A stretch of DNA of 54,502 nucleotides from Bifidobacteriaceae bacterium (GTDB lineage: Bacteria > Actinomycetota > Actinomycetes > Actinomycetales > WQXJ01): the NCBI GenBank assembly GCA_031272885.1, contig JAISSX010000051.1, positions 1 to 54,502 of the forward strand. The letters run 5' to 3'. The number at the start of each line of letters is the position of its first letter. The first letter of the stretch is position 1. Both the position numbers and the translations under genes were made by a program. Below are positions 40,634 through 49,362 of the stretch, in pieces. The notes under the pieces are model-generated. The model was not told where the DNA came from and searched no databases. It was given only the letters and a program-made list of their open reading frames with translations.

Positions 40634-41401
40634 ATGCAGAGCCAACCCCCAGCCGCCGGCGAAGGCACCCAGCCGGACACCCAAGCGGCCCAACCGCCCC
40701 CCAAGACGCCGTTCGCCTACAAGGTGATCATCCGTCTGCTGACCCCACCCACCGTGGCCATCGCCAAACACACTTGGCTGGGCCGCGACAACCTGCCCCA
40801 AAGCGGCGGCTACATCGTGGCCGCCAACCATGTCTCCAACCTGGACTTCTTGCCCATGGTCCTCATGTTGTCCGTGGCGGCCCGGCCACCCAAGGTGCTG
40901 GCCAAGGAGTCGCTGTTCCGGGCGCCCATCGTTGGCCGCGCCATGAAGGCGATGGGCCACGTGCCGGTCTACCGCGGCACGGCCAAGGCGGCCGGGGCGC
41001 TGCAGAACGCCCAGGTGGCCCTTGACCGCGGCGAGGTCATTCTGATCTATCCCGAAGGCACCATCACCAAGGACCCTGACTACTGGCCCATGTTGGGCCG
41101 CCCCGGTGCCGTCCGCCTGGCTCTGGACACAGGCGCGCCGCTGGTGCCGGTGGCCCAGTGGGGCCCGCAGCGCATCCTGGGCCGACACCGCAAGCTGCCG
41201 CACCTGTGGCCGCGCACCCAGGTCACCATGCAGATCGGCCCGCCGCTTGACTTGACCGACCTGTCGGTCCGCCCGGACCGGGGCGCCGCCGCCAAAGAGG
41301 GCACCATCCGGCTGATGGCCGCCATAACCGAGCTAGTGGCCGGCTTGCGGGGCGAGGCCGCCCCTGCCCGCCCTTACGACCAGTTCCAGGAGGGCAAGTG
41401 A
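40634..41401 (+). CDS. plsC: 1-acylglycerol-3-phosphate acyltransferase
   Basis: A 255-residue acyltransferase that makes phosphatidic acid from lysophosphatidic acid. Motif I is NHVSNLD (HX4D, His about 66), motif II is PVYRGTAK, motif III is LIYPEGTITKD and motif IV is GAPLVPVAQWG. The N-terminal 30 residues are Pro/Ala-rich and not part of the domain. ATG 40634 was chosen over an upstream ATG (40580) that overlaps the divergent gene. Its stop overlaps gpsA by 4 bases, so two phospholipid-precursor enzymes are coupled. Confidence 0.94.
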   Translation: MQSQPPAAGEGTQPDTQAAQPPPKTPFAYKVIIRLLTPPTVAIAKHTWLGRDNLPQSGGYIVAANHVSNLDFLPMVLMLSVAARPPKVLAKESLFRAPIVGRAMKAMGHVPVYRGTAKAAGALQNAQVALDRGEVILIYPEGTITKDPDYWPMLGRPGAVRLALDTGAPLVPVAQWGPQRILGRHRKLPHLWPRTQVTMQIGPPLDLTDLSVRPDRGAAAKEGTIRLMAAITELVAGLRGEAAPARPYDQFQEGK

Positions 41402-42438
41402 AGGTGGCCGATGGCGTCCGTGCCCGGGTGGCCGTGGTAGGGGCGGGGGCGTGGGGGACAGTTTTCGCGCAGATTTGCGCCGACGCCGGCACGCCCGTGC
41501 GCCTGCTGACCCGCGATGCGGCCCTGGCCGAGGCGATCACCGCCAACCATGTCAACGACCGCAACTACCCCGGGGTGCGGCTGCCCGATGCCGTCACGGC
41601 CGGCACCGATCCGGCCTGGGCTTTCGAAGGGGCAGACGTCATCGCTGTGGCCGTTGGCGCCCAAACGCTGGGTGACACGGTGCGAGGGTTGGCGGGCGAT
41701 ATCGGGCCTGAGGCGGTAGTGGCGTCCCTGGTCAAGGGGATAGAACGGGGTAGCGGGCGGCGTATGTCGCAAGTCATCGCCGATGCCGCCGGCTTGCCAC
41801 CGGGGCGGGTGGCGGCGGTGTCCGGGCCCAACCTGGCGGGCGAGTTGGTGCAGCGCCAACCGGGCGCCACGGTGGTGGCCTGCCCGGACGAGGCCGTGGC
41901 CCGGAGGGTGGGGCAGGTGTTCGCCACCGAGTACATGCGGCCCTATTCCAACCCGGACGTGACGGGGGTGGAGGTGTGCGGCGCGGTCAAGAACATCATC
42001 GCGCTGGCGATCGGGGCGGCTTGCGGCATGGGTCTGGGCTTGAACACGCAGGCCACCATGTTGACCCGCGGCCTGGCGGAGATGACCCGCCTGGGCCTGG
42101 CCCTGGGGGCCGAATTGGAGACATTCCAGGGCATGGCTGGGGTGGGTGACCTGGCGGCCACCTGTCTGTCGCCGCTGTCCCGCAACCACCAGGTGGGGGT
42201 GCACCTGGGCCAAGGGCGCACGGTGGCCGAGGCGGTGGCCGCGACGAAGGGTACGGCCGAAGCGGTGGAGACGGCGCCGGCGGTGCGTGACCTGGCGCGC
42301 GGCCTGGGTGTGGAGATGCCGATTACGGAGGGCGTGGTGGCGGTGATCCACGAGGGCATGGACGCCGCCCGGATGGGCCACTTGTTGCTGACGCGGCCCT
42401 ACCGCTCCGAGGGTTCCCGCTACGAAGCCTGGCAATAG
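41398..42438 (+). CDS. gpsA: Glycerol-3-phosphate dehydrogenase [NAD(P)+]
   Basis: A 346-residue enzyme that makes sn-glycerol 3-phosphate from dihydroxyacetone phosphate for phospholipid synthesis. The Rossmann motif VVGAGAWGTVFAQI lies near residues 12-25. LVKGIE, SGPNLAGELVQ, the catalytic Lys in AVKNIIALAIG, and MAGVGDLAATCLSPLSRNHQVG follow in order. GTG 41398 overlaps the plsC stop. Length and motif order are normal. Confidence 0.97.
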   Translation: MKVADGVRARVAVVGAGAWGTVFAQICADAGTPVRLLTRDAALAEAITANHVNDRNYPGVRLPDAVTAGTDPAWAFEGADVIAVAVGAQTLGDTVRGLAGDIGPEAVVASLVKGIERGSGRRMSQVIADAAGLPPGRVAAVSGPNLAGELVQRQPGATVVACPDEAVARRVGQVFATEYMRPYSNPDVTGVEVCGAVKNIIALAIGAACGMGLGLNTQATMLTRGLAEMTRLGLALGAELETFQGMAGVGDLAATCLSPLSRNHQVGVHLGQGRTVAEAVAATKGTAEAVETAPAVRDLARGLGVEMPITEGVVAVIHEGMDAARMGHLLLTRPYRSEGSRYEAWQ

Positions 42439-42483
42439 GCCGGCGCCCGCGCCGACCGGGCGGCCAAGTACCATGGGACGGTT

Positions 42484-43494
42484 ATGAATAGCGACAGCAG
42501 CGGCGGCCGGGACGGCCGCCAAGGGGCCCGCGGCGGCGCCGACAGGCGCAGCGGCAGCGACCGCAGCGGCAGCGCTAGCCGAGATGGCGGCACCAGCCAC
42601 GCCGCCCGCGGCGGCAGCACTAGCCGAGATGGCAGTACCAGCCGCGCCGCCCGAGATGGCAGCACCAGCCGGGACGGCTGGGACAGCCGCCCGGCCCGGA
42701 CCGGCAGCCCGCGTGGTGGCCGGGGCGCCGGTGGCCGGGGCGGCGGCGATGCCGCCCGCCGGGCCGAGCAGCGCCAGCGCGAGGCGTGGCGCGAACAAGA
42801 CCGGGCCAAAGAGGCCGGCCGGATGCGCCCCAAGAACCGCCTGGATGAGGCCTCGACCCCGATTGTCCCCGAGCACATCACCCCCGAAGACCTGCCGGAG
42901 CCGATCCGCCGGCAACTGGCCGGCCTGGGCAAGCAGAACGGCGCCCAGGTGGCCCGTCACCTGGTGATGGTGCTGGAATGCCTGGAGGAGGCGCCCGAGG
43001 TGGCTTACCAGCACGCCCGGGCGGCGGCCGACCGGGCGGGCCGGATCACCGTGGTGCGCGAATACGCCGCCCTGGCCAGCTATTATTCGGGCCGCTGGGC
43101 GGAGGCCGTGCGCGAGATCCGCACCTATCAGCGGCTCAGTGGCACCTCGGCCTACCCCCAGTTGTTGGCGGATGCGCTGCGCGGGGTGGGTAAGCCGCGT
43201 GAGGCCCTGGACGTGATCCAGCGGGCTGACCTGACCGACCTGGATGAAACCGACCGCCTGGAGTTGGTCCTGGTCCAGGCCGGCGCCCGGGCCGACCTGG
43301 GCGAATACGACGCCGCTCTGGCGCTGTTGGCCAAGGCCTCTCGGCAGGCGCAGTTGCCCGATGGCGCCCCCGGCCGCCTGGCATTGGCCCGCCGGCGCAT
43401 TGAGGCCCTGCGGGACGGTGCCGCCCCGGCGGACGAGGAATGGATGGACGAGGCCGACGAACTGGAAGCGGCCGCCTGGGAGGATCAGGCGTGA
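42484..43494 (+). CDS. TPR-like conserved hypothetical protein
   Basis: A 336-residue protein. The first 115 residues are Gly/Ser/Arg-rich low complexity with repeated SRDGSTSR units. The rest is helical with alanine-rich, tetratricopeptide-like pairs (RHLVMVLECLEEAPEVAYQHARAAADRAGR, AVREIRTYQRLSG, PREALDVIQRADL). The acidic end overlaps the HAD gene. Proteins of this kind precede the HAD-tlyA genes in other actinobacteria, but the role is unknown. ATG 42484 has no good ribosome binding site; TACCAT lies nine bases upstream. Confidence 0.8.
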   Translation: MNSDSSGGRDGRQGARGGADRRSGSDRSGSASRDGGTSHAARGGSTSRDGSTSRAARDGSTSRDGWDSRPARTGSPRGGRGAGGRGGGDAARRAEQRQREAWREQDRAKEAGRMRPKNRLDEASTPIVPEHITPEDLPEPIRRQLAGLGKQNGAQVARHLVMVLECLEEAPEVAYQHARAAADRAGRITVVREYAALASYYSGRWAEAVREIRTYQRLSGTSAYPQLLADALRGVGKPREALDVIQRADLTDLDETDRLELVLVQAGARADLGEYDAALALLAKASRQAQLPDGAPGRLALARRRIEALRDGAAPADEEWMDEADELEAAAWEDQA

Positions 43495-44504
43495 CCGGCC
43501 TGATGGACCTGACCCAGGCGCCGGCGGTGGCGTTCGATGTCGCCATCACCGACCTGGATGGGGTTTGCTTCCGGGACACCGAGCCGGTGGAGTACGCCAC
43601 CGAGTCGATCGCGGCGGCCCGCGCCGCCGGCCTGAGGTTCCTGTTCTTGACCAACAATGCGATGCGCCTGCCGCAGGCCGCCGCCCAGCGCCTGCAGGGC
43701 GTGGGCATCCCGGCCGCGGCGGCCGACGTGCTGACGGCCGCCCAGACCGGCGCCGCCCTGGTGGCGCAGGACTTCCCGCCGGGCACCAAGGTGCTGGTGG
43801 TTGGTTCGGCCGGGCTGGCCCAGGCCGTCCAAGAGGTCGGTTTGACCCCGGTGGCCAGCGCCGATGACGCCCCGGCGGCCGTGCTGCAGGGCCTGTCGGC
43901 AGAACTCACCTGGCGCCAGTTGGCGGAGGGCGCCTACGCCATCGGACACGGCGCCGCCTTCTACGCCACCAACCTTGACCTGACGCTGCCGCAGCCGCGC
44001 GGTTTCGCCCCCGGCAACGGTTCCATGGTGGCGGCCACGGTGACGGCTACCGGCGTGACGCCGAAGGCCTCGGGCAAACCACGGCCGGGCATGTTCCACC
44101 TGGCGGCGCAGCGGGCGGGGGCGGCCAACCCGCTGGTGATCGGCGACCGCTTGGACACCGACCTGGAGGGGGCCAACAACGCCGGCTACCCGGGCCTAAT
44201 GGTGTTGACCGGCGTCAACACGGCGGTGGACGCCTGCTTGGCGCCGCCGGCCCAACGCCCGCAACTGCTGGCCTGGGACCTGCGTGCCCTTGGCCGGCCC
44301 CACCCGGCGCCAATCTTGGAGGCTGCCACCTGGTGGTGCGGCCCGGCCCGCGCCTGGGTCGAGGCCGGCCGGCTGCACCTGGAGGGCGACCCACACAGCG
44401 ACGAGGCGTTGCGGGCCGCGGCGGCGGCCTGTTGGTCGGTGGCCGATGCCGGCCAGGCACCCAGTAGAGACAGCATTGCGGAAGTGTTTGGGGGACAGAC
44501 ATGA
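43491..44504 (+). CDS. HAD-superfamily phosphatase, NagD-like (class IIA)
   Basis: A 337-residue hydrolase of the haloacid dehalogenase superfamily. Motif I is ITDLDGVCF (nucleophile Asp 21 and general acid Asp 23), motif II is LTNNA, the Lys is in ASGKPRPGMF, and motif IV is VIGDRLDTDLEGANNAG. The cap between motifs II and III is the large class IIA type. The last 80 residues extend beyond a usual NagD domain. The natural substrate is unknown. GTG 43491 overlaps the previous stop, and the end overlaps the small coiled-coil gene by 4 bases, so the operon runs on toward tlyA. Confidence 0.9.
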   Translation: MTGLMDLTQAPAVAFDVAITDLDGVCFRDTEPVEYATESIAAARAAGLRFLFLTNNAMRLPQAAAQRLQGVGIPAAAADVLTAAQTGAALVAQDFPPGTKVLVVGSAGLAQAVQEVGLTPVASADDAPAAVLQGLSAELTWRQLAEGAYAIGHGAAFYATNLDLTLPQPRGFAPGNGSMVAATVTATGVTPKASGKPRPGMFHLAAQRAGAANPLVIGDRLDTDLEGANNAGYPGLMVLTGVNTAVDACLAPPAQRPQLLAWDLRALGRPHPAPILEAATWWCGPARAWVEAGRLHLEGDPHSDEALRAAAAACWSVADAGQAPSRDSIAEVFGGQT

Positions 44505-44698
44505 CTGAACCGGCTGGAGACCAGTTGTTAGCTGGTCTGGAGCGAGCCGAGGCGGCGGTGGCGGCCGCCGCCGCCCAGGCCAAGGCCGACCTGGCGACGC
44601 GCCTGGCTGCCCTCGAGCAGGCCCACCAAGAGTTGGAGGCGATCCTGGCCGAGGCGGCCAACGAGCCAACCGGGCCAACCGAGCCAACCGGGCCATGA
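44501..44698 (+). CDS. Small coiled-coil protein
   Basis: A 65-residue protein, Ala/Glu-rich, with a likely helix or coiled coil over most of its length (LLAGLERAEAAVAAAAAQAK) and a repeated TGPTEPTGP end. It is joined to both neighbours by 4-base ATGA overlaps, which argues that it is a real gene. Small proteins at this place upstream of tlyA occur in other actinobacteria. Function unknown. Confidence 0.7.
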   Translation: MTEPAGDQLLAGLERAEAAVAAAAAQAKADLATRLAALEQAHQELEAILAEAANEPTGPTEPTGP

Positions 44699-45534
44699 GG
44701 CGCCGGCTGGACGCCGAACTGGTGCGCCGCCACCTGGCCCGCTCCCGCACCCAGGCGGCCGCGCTGATCGAGGCCGGCGAGGTGATGGTGGACGGCCAGG
44801 TGGCGACCAAGCCGGCGACGCAGGTGGACCCGGCCCAGGCGGTGGCCGTGGTGCCGCGCGGCGACGACCCGGATTATGCCTCGCGCGGGGCCTACAAGCT
44901 GGTCAGCGCCCTGGAGGCCCTGGGGTCACGGGCGCCGCACCTGGCACAGGCCGTCGCCCTGGACGCCGGCGCCTCGACCGGCGGTTTCACCGACGTGCTG
45001 CTGCGCCGCGGCGCCGCCCTGGTCCACGCCGTGGACGTCGGTTATGGCCAACTCGATTGGCGGTTACGCCAGGACCCACGGGTCAGGGTCTACGAACGGA
45101 CCAACGTGCGCTATCTGGCGGCGGGCGACATCGAGCCCCGGCCGCAGGTGGTGGTGGCGGACCTGTCGTTCATTTCCCTCACGCAGGTGCTGCCGGCCCT
45201 GGTGGCGGTGGCGGACCCGGCTGTGACGATGCTGCTGATGGTCAAACCCCAGTTCGAGGTGGGCCGCCAGGCGCTGCCGGCCGGCGGTGTGGTGACGGAC
45301 CCGGACGCGCGGGCGGGCGCCGTCTGGCAGGTTGCGGCGGCCGCCCGGGACCAACAACTGGAGGTGGTCGATGTCGCGGTGTCCGGTCTGCCGGGCCCCA
45401 AGGGCAACGTGGAGTTCTTCCTCTACCTGGCATCCCCTCAGGCGCTCGCGGCCCGCCCCGACCTGGCCGCCCTGGACAAGGCCCAGGTGGTGGGCGCCAT
45501 CGCCCGCGAGACGGGCGGCGCGGTGGCCGCGTAG
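44695..45534 (+). CDS. tlyA: TlyA-family rRNA 2'-O-methyltransferase
   Basis: A 279-residue enzyme that methylates 16S and/or 23S rRNA riboses, a modification needed for capreomycin sensitivity in mycobacteria. The N-terminal S4 RNA-binding domain (about 1-60: RRLDAELVRRHLARSRTQAA) is followed by a Rossmann methyltransferase with ALDAGASTGGFTDVLL as the SAM site, a catalytic-type KDKE set including Lys in AYKLVSAL and LMVKPQFE, and the C-terminal VEFFLYL. ATG 44695 overlaps the previous gene. It is sometimes called hemolysin A for historical reasons; a hemolytic role is not implied. Confidence 0.95.
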   Translation: MRRRLDAELVRRHLARSRTQAAALIEAGEVMVDGQVATKPATQVDPAQAVAVVPRGDDPDYASRGAYKLVSALEALGSRAPHLAQAVALDAGASTGGFTDVLLRRGAALVHAVDVGYGQLDWRLRQDPRVRVYERTNVRYLAAGDIEPRPQVVVADLSFISLTQVLPALVAVADPAVTMLLMVKPQFEVGRQALPAGGVVTDPDARAGAVWQVAAAARDQQLEVVDVAVSGLPGPKGNVEFFLYLASPQALAARPDLAALDKAQVVGAIARETGGAVAA

Positions 45535-45583
45535 GCTGGTAGAAACAATTCTTCCCTGCCTGGCGCAAACCAAAGGAGACGGC

Positions 45584-46423
45584 GTGAGCACTGCCTTGAT
45601 CGTGGCCAACCAGCGTGCCGCCGGCGCCCAAGCCATGGCGGAGGAGGCCCGCCAACGCTTCAGCCGGCACGGCTGGCAAGTGGTTAGCCTCGATGAGGAG
45701 ACCGGGCAGGAGACGCTCGACATCGCCCTGGTACTGGGCGGGGATGGCACCCTGCTGCGGGCGGCCGAGGCGGTGCGCGGCCGGGCCGTGCCGCTGTTGG
45801 GCATCAACCTGGGCCACCTGGGTTTCCTGGCCGAATGCGACCTGGACGGCATGGCGGAGGCCATCGACCGCGTGGTGGCAGGCGACTTCACGGTGGAGGC
45901 CCGCTCCACGCTGCAGGTAGTGGTTGACCAGGCCGACGGTACCCGCTGGGCAGGCTGGGCCCTGAACGAGGTGACGCTGGAGAAGGCCGAACCGCAGCGC
46001 ATGGTCGAGGTGCTGGTGTCGGTGGACGGCCAGCCGATCTCCAACTACGGCTGCGACGGCATGGTGGTGGCCACCGCTACTGGATCGACCGGACATGCCT
46101 TTTCGGGCGGCGGGCCAGTCGTGTGGCCGGACCTGGACGCGCTGCTGGTGGTGCCGTTGGCGGCCCACGCCCTGTTCAACCGGCCGCTGCTGGTGACGCC
46201 GCATTCGACGGTGCGGGTGCACCTGCGCCAGGATTCGCGCACGGCCGGGCTGGTGTCCTGCGACGGCCGGCGCACCGTTGACCTGGCGGTGGGCGGCCAG
46301 ATGGTGGTGACCCTGGGTGACGAACCGGTGGAACTGGTGCGGTTTGGCCAGGCGCCGTTTGCCCAGCGTCTGGTCAACAAGTTCACCCTGCCGGTGGGCG
46401 GTTGGCGGGGAGACCAGGGGTAG
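45584..46423 (+). CDS. nadK: NAD kinase
   Basis: A 279-residue kinase that makes NADP from NAD with ATP or polyphosphate. GGDGTLLRAAEAV (catalytic Asp) and NLGHLGFLAE, then NEVTLEK and DGMVVATATGSTGHAFSGGG, are the diagnostic blocks. GTG 45584 is preceded by AAAGGAGA; an upstream open extension to 45332 overlaps tlyA and is not conserved. It lies between tlyA and recN, the usual actinobacterial order. Confidence 0.97.
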   Translation: MSTALIVANQRAAGAQAMAEEARQRFSRHGWQVVSLDEETGQETLDIALVLGGDGTLLRAAEAVRGRAVPLLGINLGHLGFLAECDLDGMAEAIDRVVAGDFTVEARSTLQVVVDQADGTRWAGWALNEVTLEKAEPQRMVEVLVSVDGQPISNYGCDGMVVATATGSTGHAFSGGGPVVWPDLDALLVVPLAAHALFNRPLLVTPHSTVRVHLRQDSRTAGLVSCDGRRTVDLAVGGQMVVTLGDEPVELVRFGQAPFAQRLVNKFTLPVGGWRGDQG

Positions 46424-46428
46424 GGCCC

Positions 46429-48153
46429 ATGTTGCGGGAGTTGACGGTGGAAAACCTGGGCGTGATTGCCCGGGCCGGCCTGGAGTTCGGCCCGGGCTTG
46501 ACCGTCATCACGGGCGAGACCGGGGCCGGCAAGACCATGCTGCTCAGTGCGCTGGGCCTGGTGGTGGGCGGCCGGGCGGACACGGCACTGGTCCGGCAGG
46601 GTGAGCCGCGCGCCCGGGTGACGGGCTTGTTCACGGTGGTGCCCGATGGCGCGGCGGCGGCAGCGGCAGCGGCGGCCGGCGCGTTGGTTGAAGACGGCGA
46701 GTTGATTGTGGTGCGCACGGTGGCGCCGGGGTCCGGTTCGCGGGCGGCCCTGGGCGGGGCGGCCGTGCCGTTGGGCACGCTGGGTGCCGTGGTGGGGCCG
46801 CTGGTGGCGGTACACGGCCAGGCCGACCAGTGGCGGCTCAAGTCCGGGGCCGAACAGCGCGACTGGGTTGACGCCTACGCCGGGCCGGCCCAGCGGGCCG
46901 CCCTGGATGCCTACGATCAGGCATTTGCGCAGGTCACGGACCTGCGCCAGGCGTTGGAGCGGCTGGACCAGGCCGGCCGCGAGGCGGCCTGGGAGGCGGA
47001 CGCGCTGGCCCGCGGGGTCAAGGAGATCCGCCAGGTGGCACCCCAAGTGGGGGAGGAGACGGACCTGCCGGCCGCCATCGACCGGTTGGCGGCGGCCGAA
47101 GACCTGCGCCAGGCGGCCGAGGCGGCGCTGGCCGCGTTGGCGGGGGATGATGACCTGTTGGTGCCCGGCGCGGTGGGGGCGGCCGATGCCGCCGGGCGGG
47201 CCTTGCGCCAAGGGGCGGCCCACGACCCGGCGTTGGCGCCGTTGGCCGAGCGGGCCACCGAGCTGGCCTACCTGGCCGGCGACCTGGCGGCCGAGATCGG
47301 CCAATACCGGGCCGCCCTGGACGCCGACCCAGGCCAGATGGAAGCGTTGCAGGCCCGCCGCGCCCAGGTCAACCAACTGCTGCGCAAGTACGGTGCCACG
47401 GCGGCCGAGGTGCTGGCCTGGGCCGACCAGGCCGAGGCCCGCCTGGAAGAACTGGACGCCAGCCCGGAACGGCGCGAGCGGTTGGCCCAAGAACTGGCGG
47501 CGGCCGAGGCCGCCCTGGCCGCGGCCGCCCGCACGCTGACCAAGGGCAGGGCCACGGCGGCCGCCGCCCTGGCGGCCGCCGTGGCCCGCGAACTGACCGG
47601 CCTGGGCATGGCCGGGGCCCAATTCGAGGTGGCGTTGGTGCCGCTGGCGGCACCCGGGCCGCACGGCGCGGAGACGGTCGAGTTCCGCTTCACCGCGCAC
47701 CGCGAGGCGGGCCTGAGGCCCCTGGCCAAGGGGGCTTCGGGCGGGGAATTGTCCCGCGTCATGTTGGCCCTCGAGGTGGCCCTGGCGGACCACGCGCCGG
47801 GGGCGGCATCGGGCCCTGCGGGCGGCCCAGATGCCCCTACCTTGGTGTTCGACGAGGTGGACCAGGGGGTGGGCGGCAAGGCGGCCCGGCGCGTGGCCGA
47901 ACGCCTGGCCCGCCTGGCCGGCAGCGCCCAGGTGGTGGTGGTGACCCACCTGGCGCAGGTGGCGGCCTTCGGCGACACCCACCTGGTGGTGGCCAAGGAG
48001 GGCGCCACCACGGCCGTGGGCCGGGTGGCCGGGGTGGAGCGGCGGCGCGAAATCGCCCGGATGCTGTCCGGCGCGGAGGATTCGGCGCAGGCGTTGGCCC
48101 ACGCCCAGGAACTGTTGGACCAGGCGGCCGCCACGGCCGGGGCGGAGGGCTGA
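46429..48153 (+). CDS. recN: DNA repair protein RecN
   Basis: A 574-residue SMC-like ATPase for double-strand-break repair. Walker A (GETGAGKTMLL) is near residues 29-36, the ABC signature SGGELSRVMLALE near 437, and Walker B LVFDEVDQG near 473. A coiled-coil central part, rich in Ala, Glu and Gln, lies between. ATG 46429 gives the conserved MLRELTVENLGVIARAGLEF start; it lies 5 bases after the nadK stop. A PDGAAAAAAAAAG insert near residue 72 is an alanine run not expected in the family core. Confidence 0.96.
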   Translation: MLRELTVENLGVIARAGLEFGPGLTVITGETGAGKTMLLSALGLVVGGRADTALVRQGEPRARVTGLFTVVPDGAAAAAAAAAGALVEDGELIVVRTVAPGSGSRAALGGAAVPLGTLGAVVGPLVAVHGQADQWRLKSGAEQRDWVDAYAGPAQRAALDAYDQAFAQVTDLRQALERLDQAGREAAWEADALARGVKEIRQVAPQVGEETDLPAAIDRLAAAEDLRQAAEAALAALAGDDDLLVPGAVGAADAAGRALRQGAAHDPALAPLAERATELAYLAGDLAAEIGQYRAALDADPGQMEALQARRAQVNQLLRKYGATAAEVLAWADQAEARLEELDASPERRERLAQELAAAEAALAAAARTLTKGRATAAAALAAAVARELTGLGMAGAQFEVALVPLAAPGPHGAETVEFRFTAHREAGLRPLAKGASGGELSRVMLALEVALADHAPGAASGPAGGPDAPTLVFDEVDQGVGGKAARRVAERLARLAGSAQVVVVTHLAQVAAFGDTHLVVAKEGATTAVGRVAGVERRREIARMLSGAEDSAQALAHAQELLDQAAATAGAEG

Positions 48154-48156
48154 GCC

Positions 48157-49362
48157 ATGCCCTCAATTGCTGAACTGCGCCGCCGGCGGGCCGCCTCCAA
48201 GGCCGCCACCCACGGGCCCGGCCTGGCCGGCCCGGCCCGGGTGGACAAGCGGACCAAGAACCTGACGCGGCGGTTGCAGGAGGGCGACATCGCCGTCATC
48301 GACCACCAAGACCTGGACCGGGTGGCGGCCGAAGCCCTGGTGGCGGCCAAGCCGCGGGCGGTGCTGAACGCGGCCGCCTCGTCATCGGAACGGTTCCCCA
48401 ACCTGGGGCCGGAAATCCTGGTCAAGGCCGGTGTGCCGCTGGTGGACAACCTTGGCCCTGACATTATGGCGGTGCCGGAAGGCACGGCACTGCGGGTGGT
48501 GCTGCGCACCGGCGAGGTTTTCGAGGGCGCCCAGCTGGTGGCCAAGGGACAGGTACAGACCGAGGCGTCCGTGGCGGCCGCGGCCGAACGGGCCCGGCGC
48601 GGCATGTCGACCCAACTGGCCGCCTTCGCCGCCAACACCATGAGCTTCCTGGAGCAGGAATACGAGGTTTTCCTGGACCGCCAGGAGATCCCGGACATTC
48701 ACACGCCGATGGCCGGCCGCCACGTCCTGATCGTGGTGCGCGGCTACCACTACCGGCAAGACTTGGCGGTGCTGCGCAGCTACGTGCGGGAAGCCAAGCC
48801 GGTCATCATCGGCGTGGATGGTGGGGCCGATGCCGTGCTGGAGGCCGGCATGCATCCCACCATGATTGTGGGGGACATGGATTCGGTCAGCGACAAGGCG
48901 TTGCGTTGCGGCGCCGAACTGGTGGTACACGCCTACCGTGACGGCCGCGCCCCCGGAGCCAAGCGGCTAGAAGAACTGGGCCTGGAGTACACCACCTTCC
49001 CGGTGGCCGGCACCAGCGAGGACGCTGCCATGTTGATCGCCGATGACAAGGGCGCGGACCTGATCGTGGCCGTGGGCACCCACGTCACTCTGGTGGAGTT
49101 CCTGGACAAGGGGCGCGAAGGCATGGCCTCGACCTTCCTGACCCGCCTGCGGGTGGGTGGCAAGCTGGTGGACGCCAAGGGCGTGTCGCAGCTCTACCAG
49201 CGGGGGGTGTCCAATGGCCAACTGGCGGCCCTGATGGCGGCCGGTGTGGTGGCGTTGGTGGCGGCCATCGGTTCAACCGCGGCCGGCCGTACCCTGCTGG
49301 CTTTGGTGCAGGCGGCGGCCGATGACGTGTTCGCCTGGGTGAGAGGGTGGTTCGGCGGATGA
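48157..49362 (+). CDS. steA: SteA-like cytokinetic-ring protein
   Basis: A 401-residue protein of the family that in Corynebacterium (SteA) works with SteB at the septum and influences cell-wall hydrolase activity. A thiamine-pyrophosphokinase-like domain is visible (VIIGVDGGADAVLEAGMHPTMIVGDMDSVSD). One C-terminal membrane segment (LAALMAAGVVALVAAIGST) anchors it. ATG 48157 is 4 bases after the recN stop. The end overlaps the SteB/MctB gene. The name rests on the domain order and on the steA-steB neighbourhood. Confidence 0.85.
   Translation: MPSIAELRRRRAASKAATHGPGLAGPARVDKRTKNLTRRLQEGDIAVIDHQDLDRVAAEALVAAKPRAVLNAAASSSERFPNLGPEILVKAGVPLVDNLGPDIMAVPEGTALRVVLRTGEVFEGAQLVAKGQVQTEASVAAAAERARRGMSTQLAAFAANTMSFLEQEYEVFLDRQEIPDIHTPMAGRHVLIVVRGYHYRQDLAVLRSYVREAKPVIIGVDGGADAVLEAGMHPTMIVGDMDSVSDKALRCGAELVVHAYRDGRAPGAKRLEELGLEYTTFPVAGTSEDAAMLIADDKGADLIVAVGTHVTLVEFLDKGREGMASTFLTRLRVGGKLVDAKGVSQLYQRGVSNGQLAALMAAGVVALVAAIGSTAAGRTLLALVQAAADDVFAWVRGWFGG

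Noticed and set aside
44695..45534. Hemolysin function for the tlyA product
   Set aside because: The S4 plus methyltransferase layout is that of the rRNA enzyme; the hemolysin name is historical and there is no signal peptide or pore-like segment.
46045..48102. Minus-strand open frame of about 685 codons opposite nadK and recN
   Set aside because: It is a shadow of recN, which has clear Walker and signature motifs on the + strand; the antisense product is low-complexity Gly/Arg/Gln.
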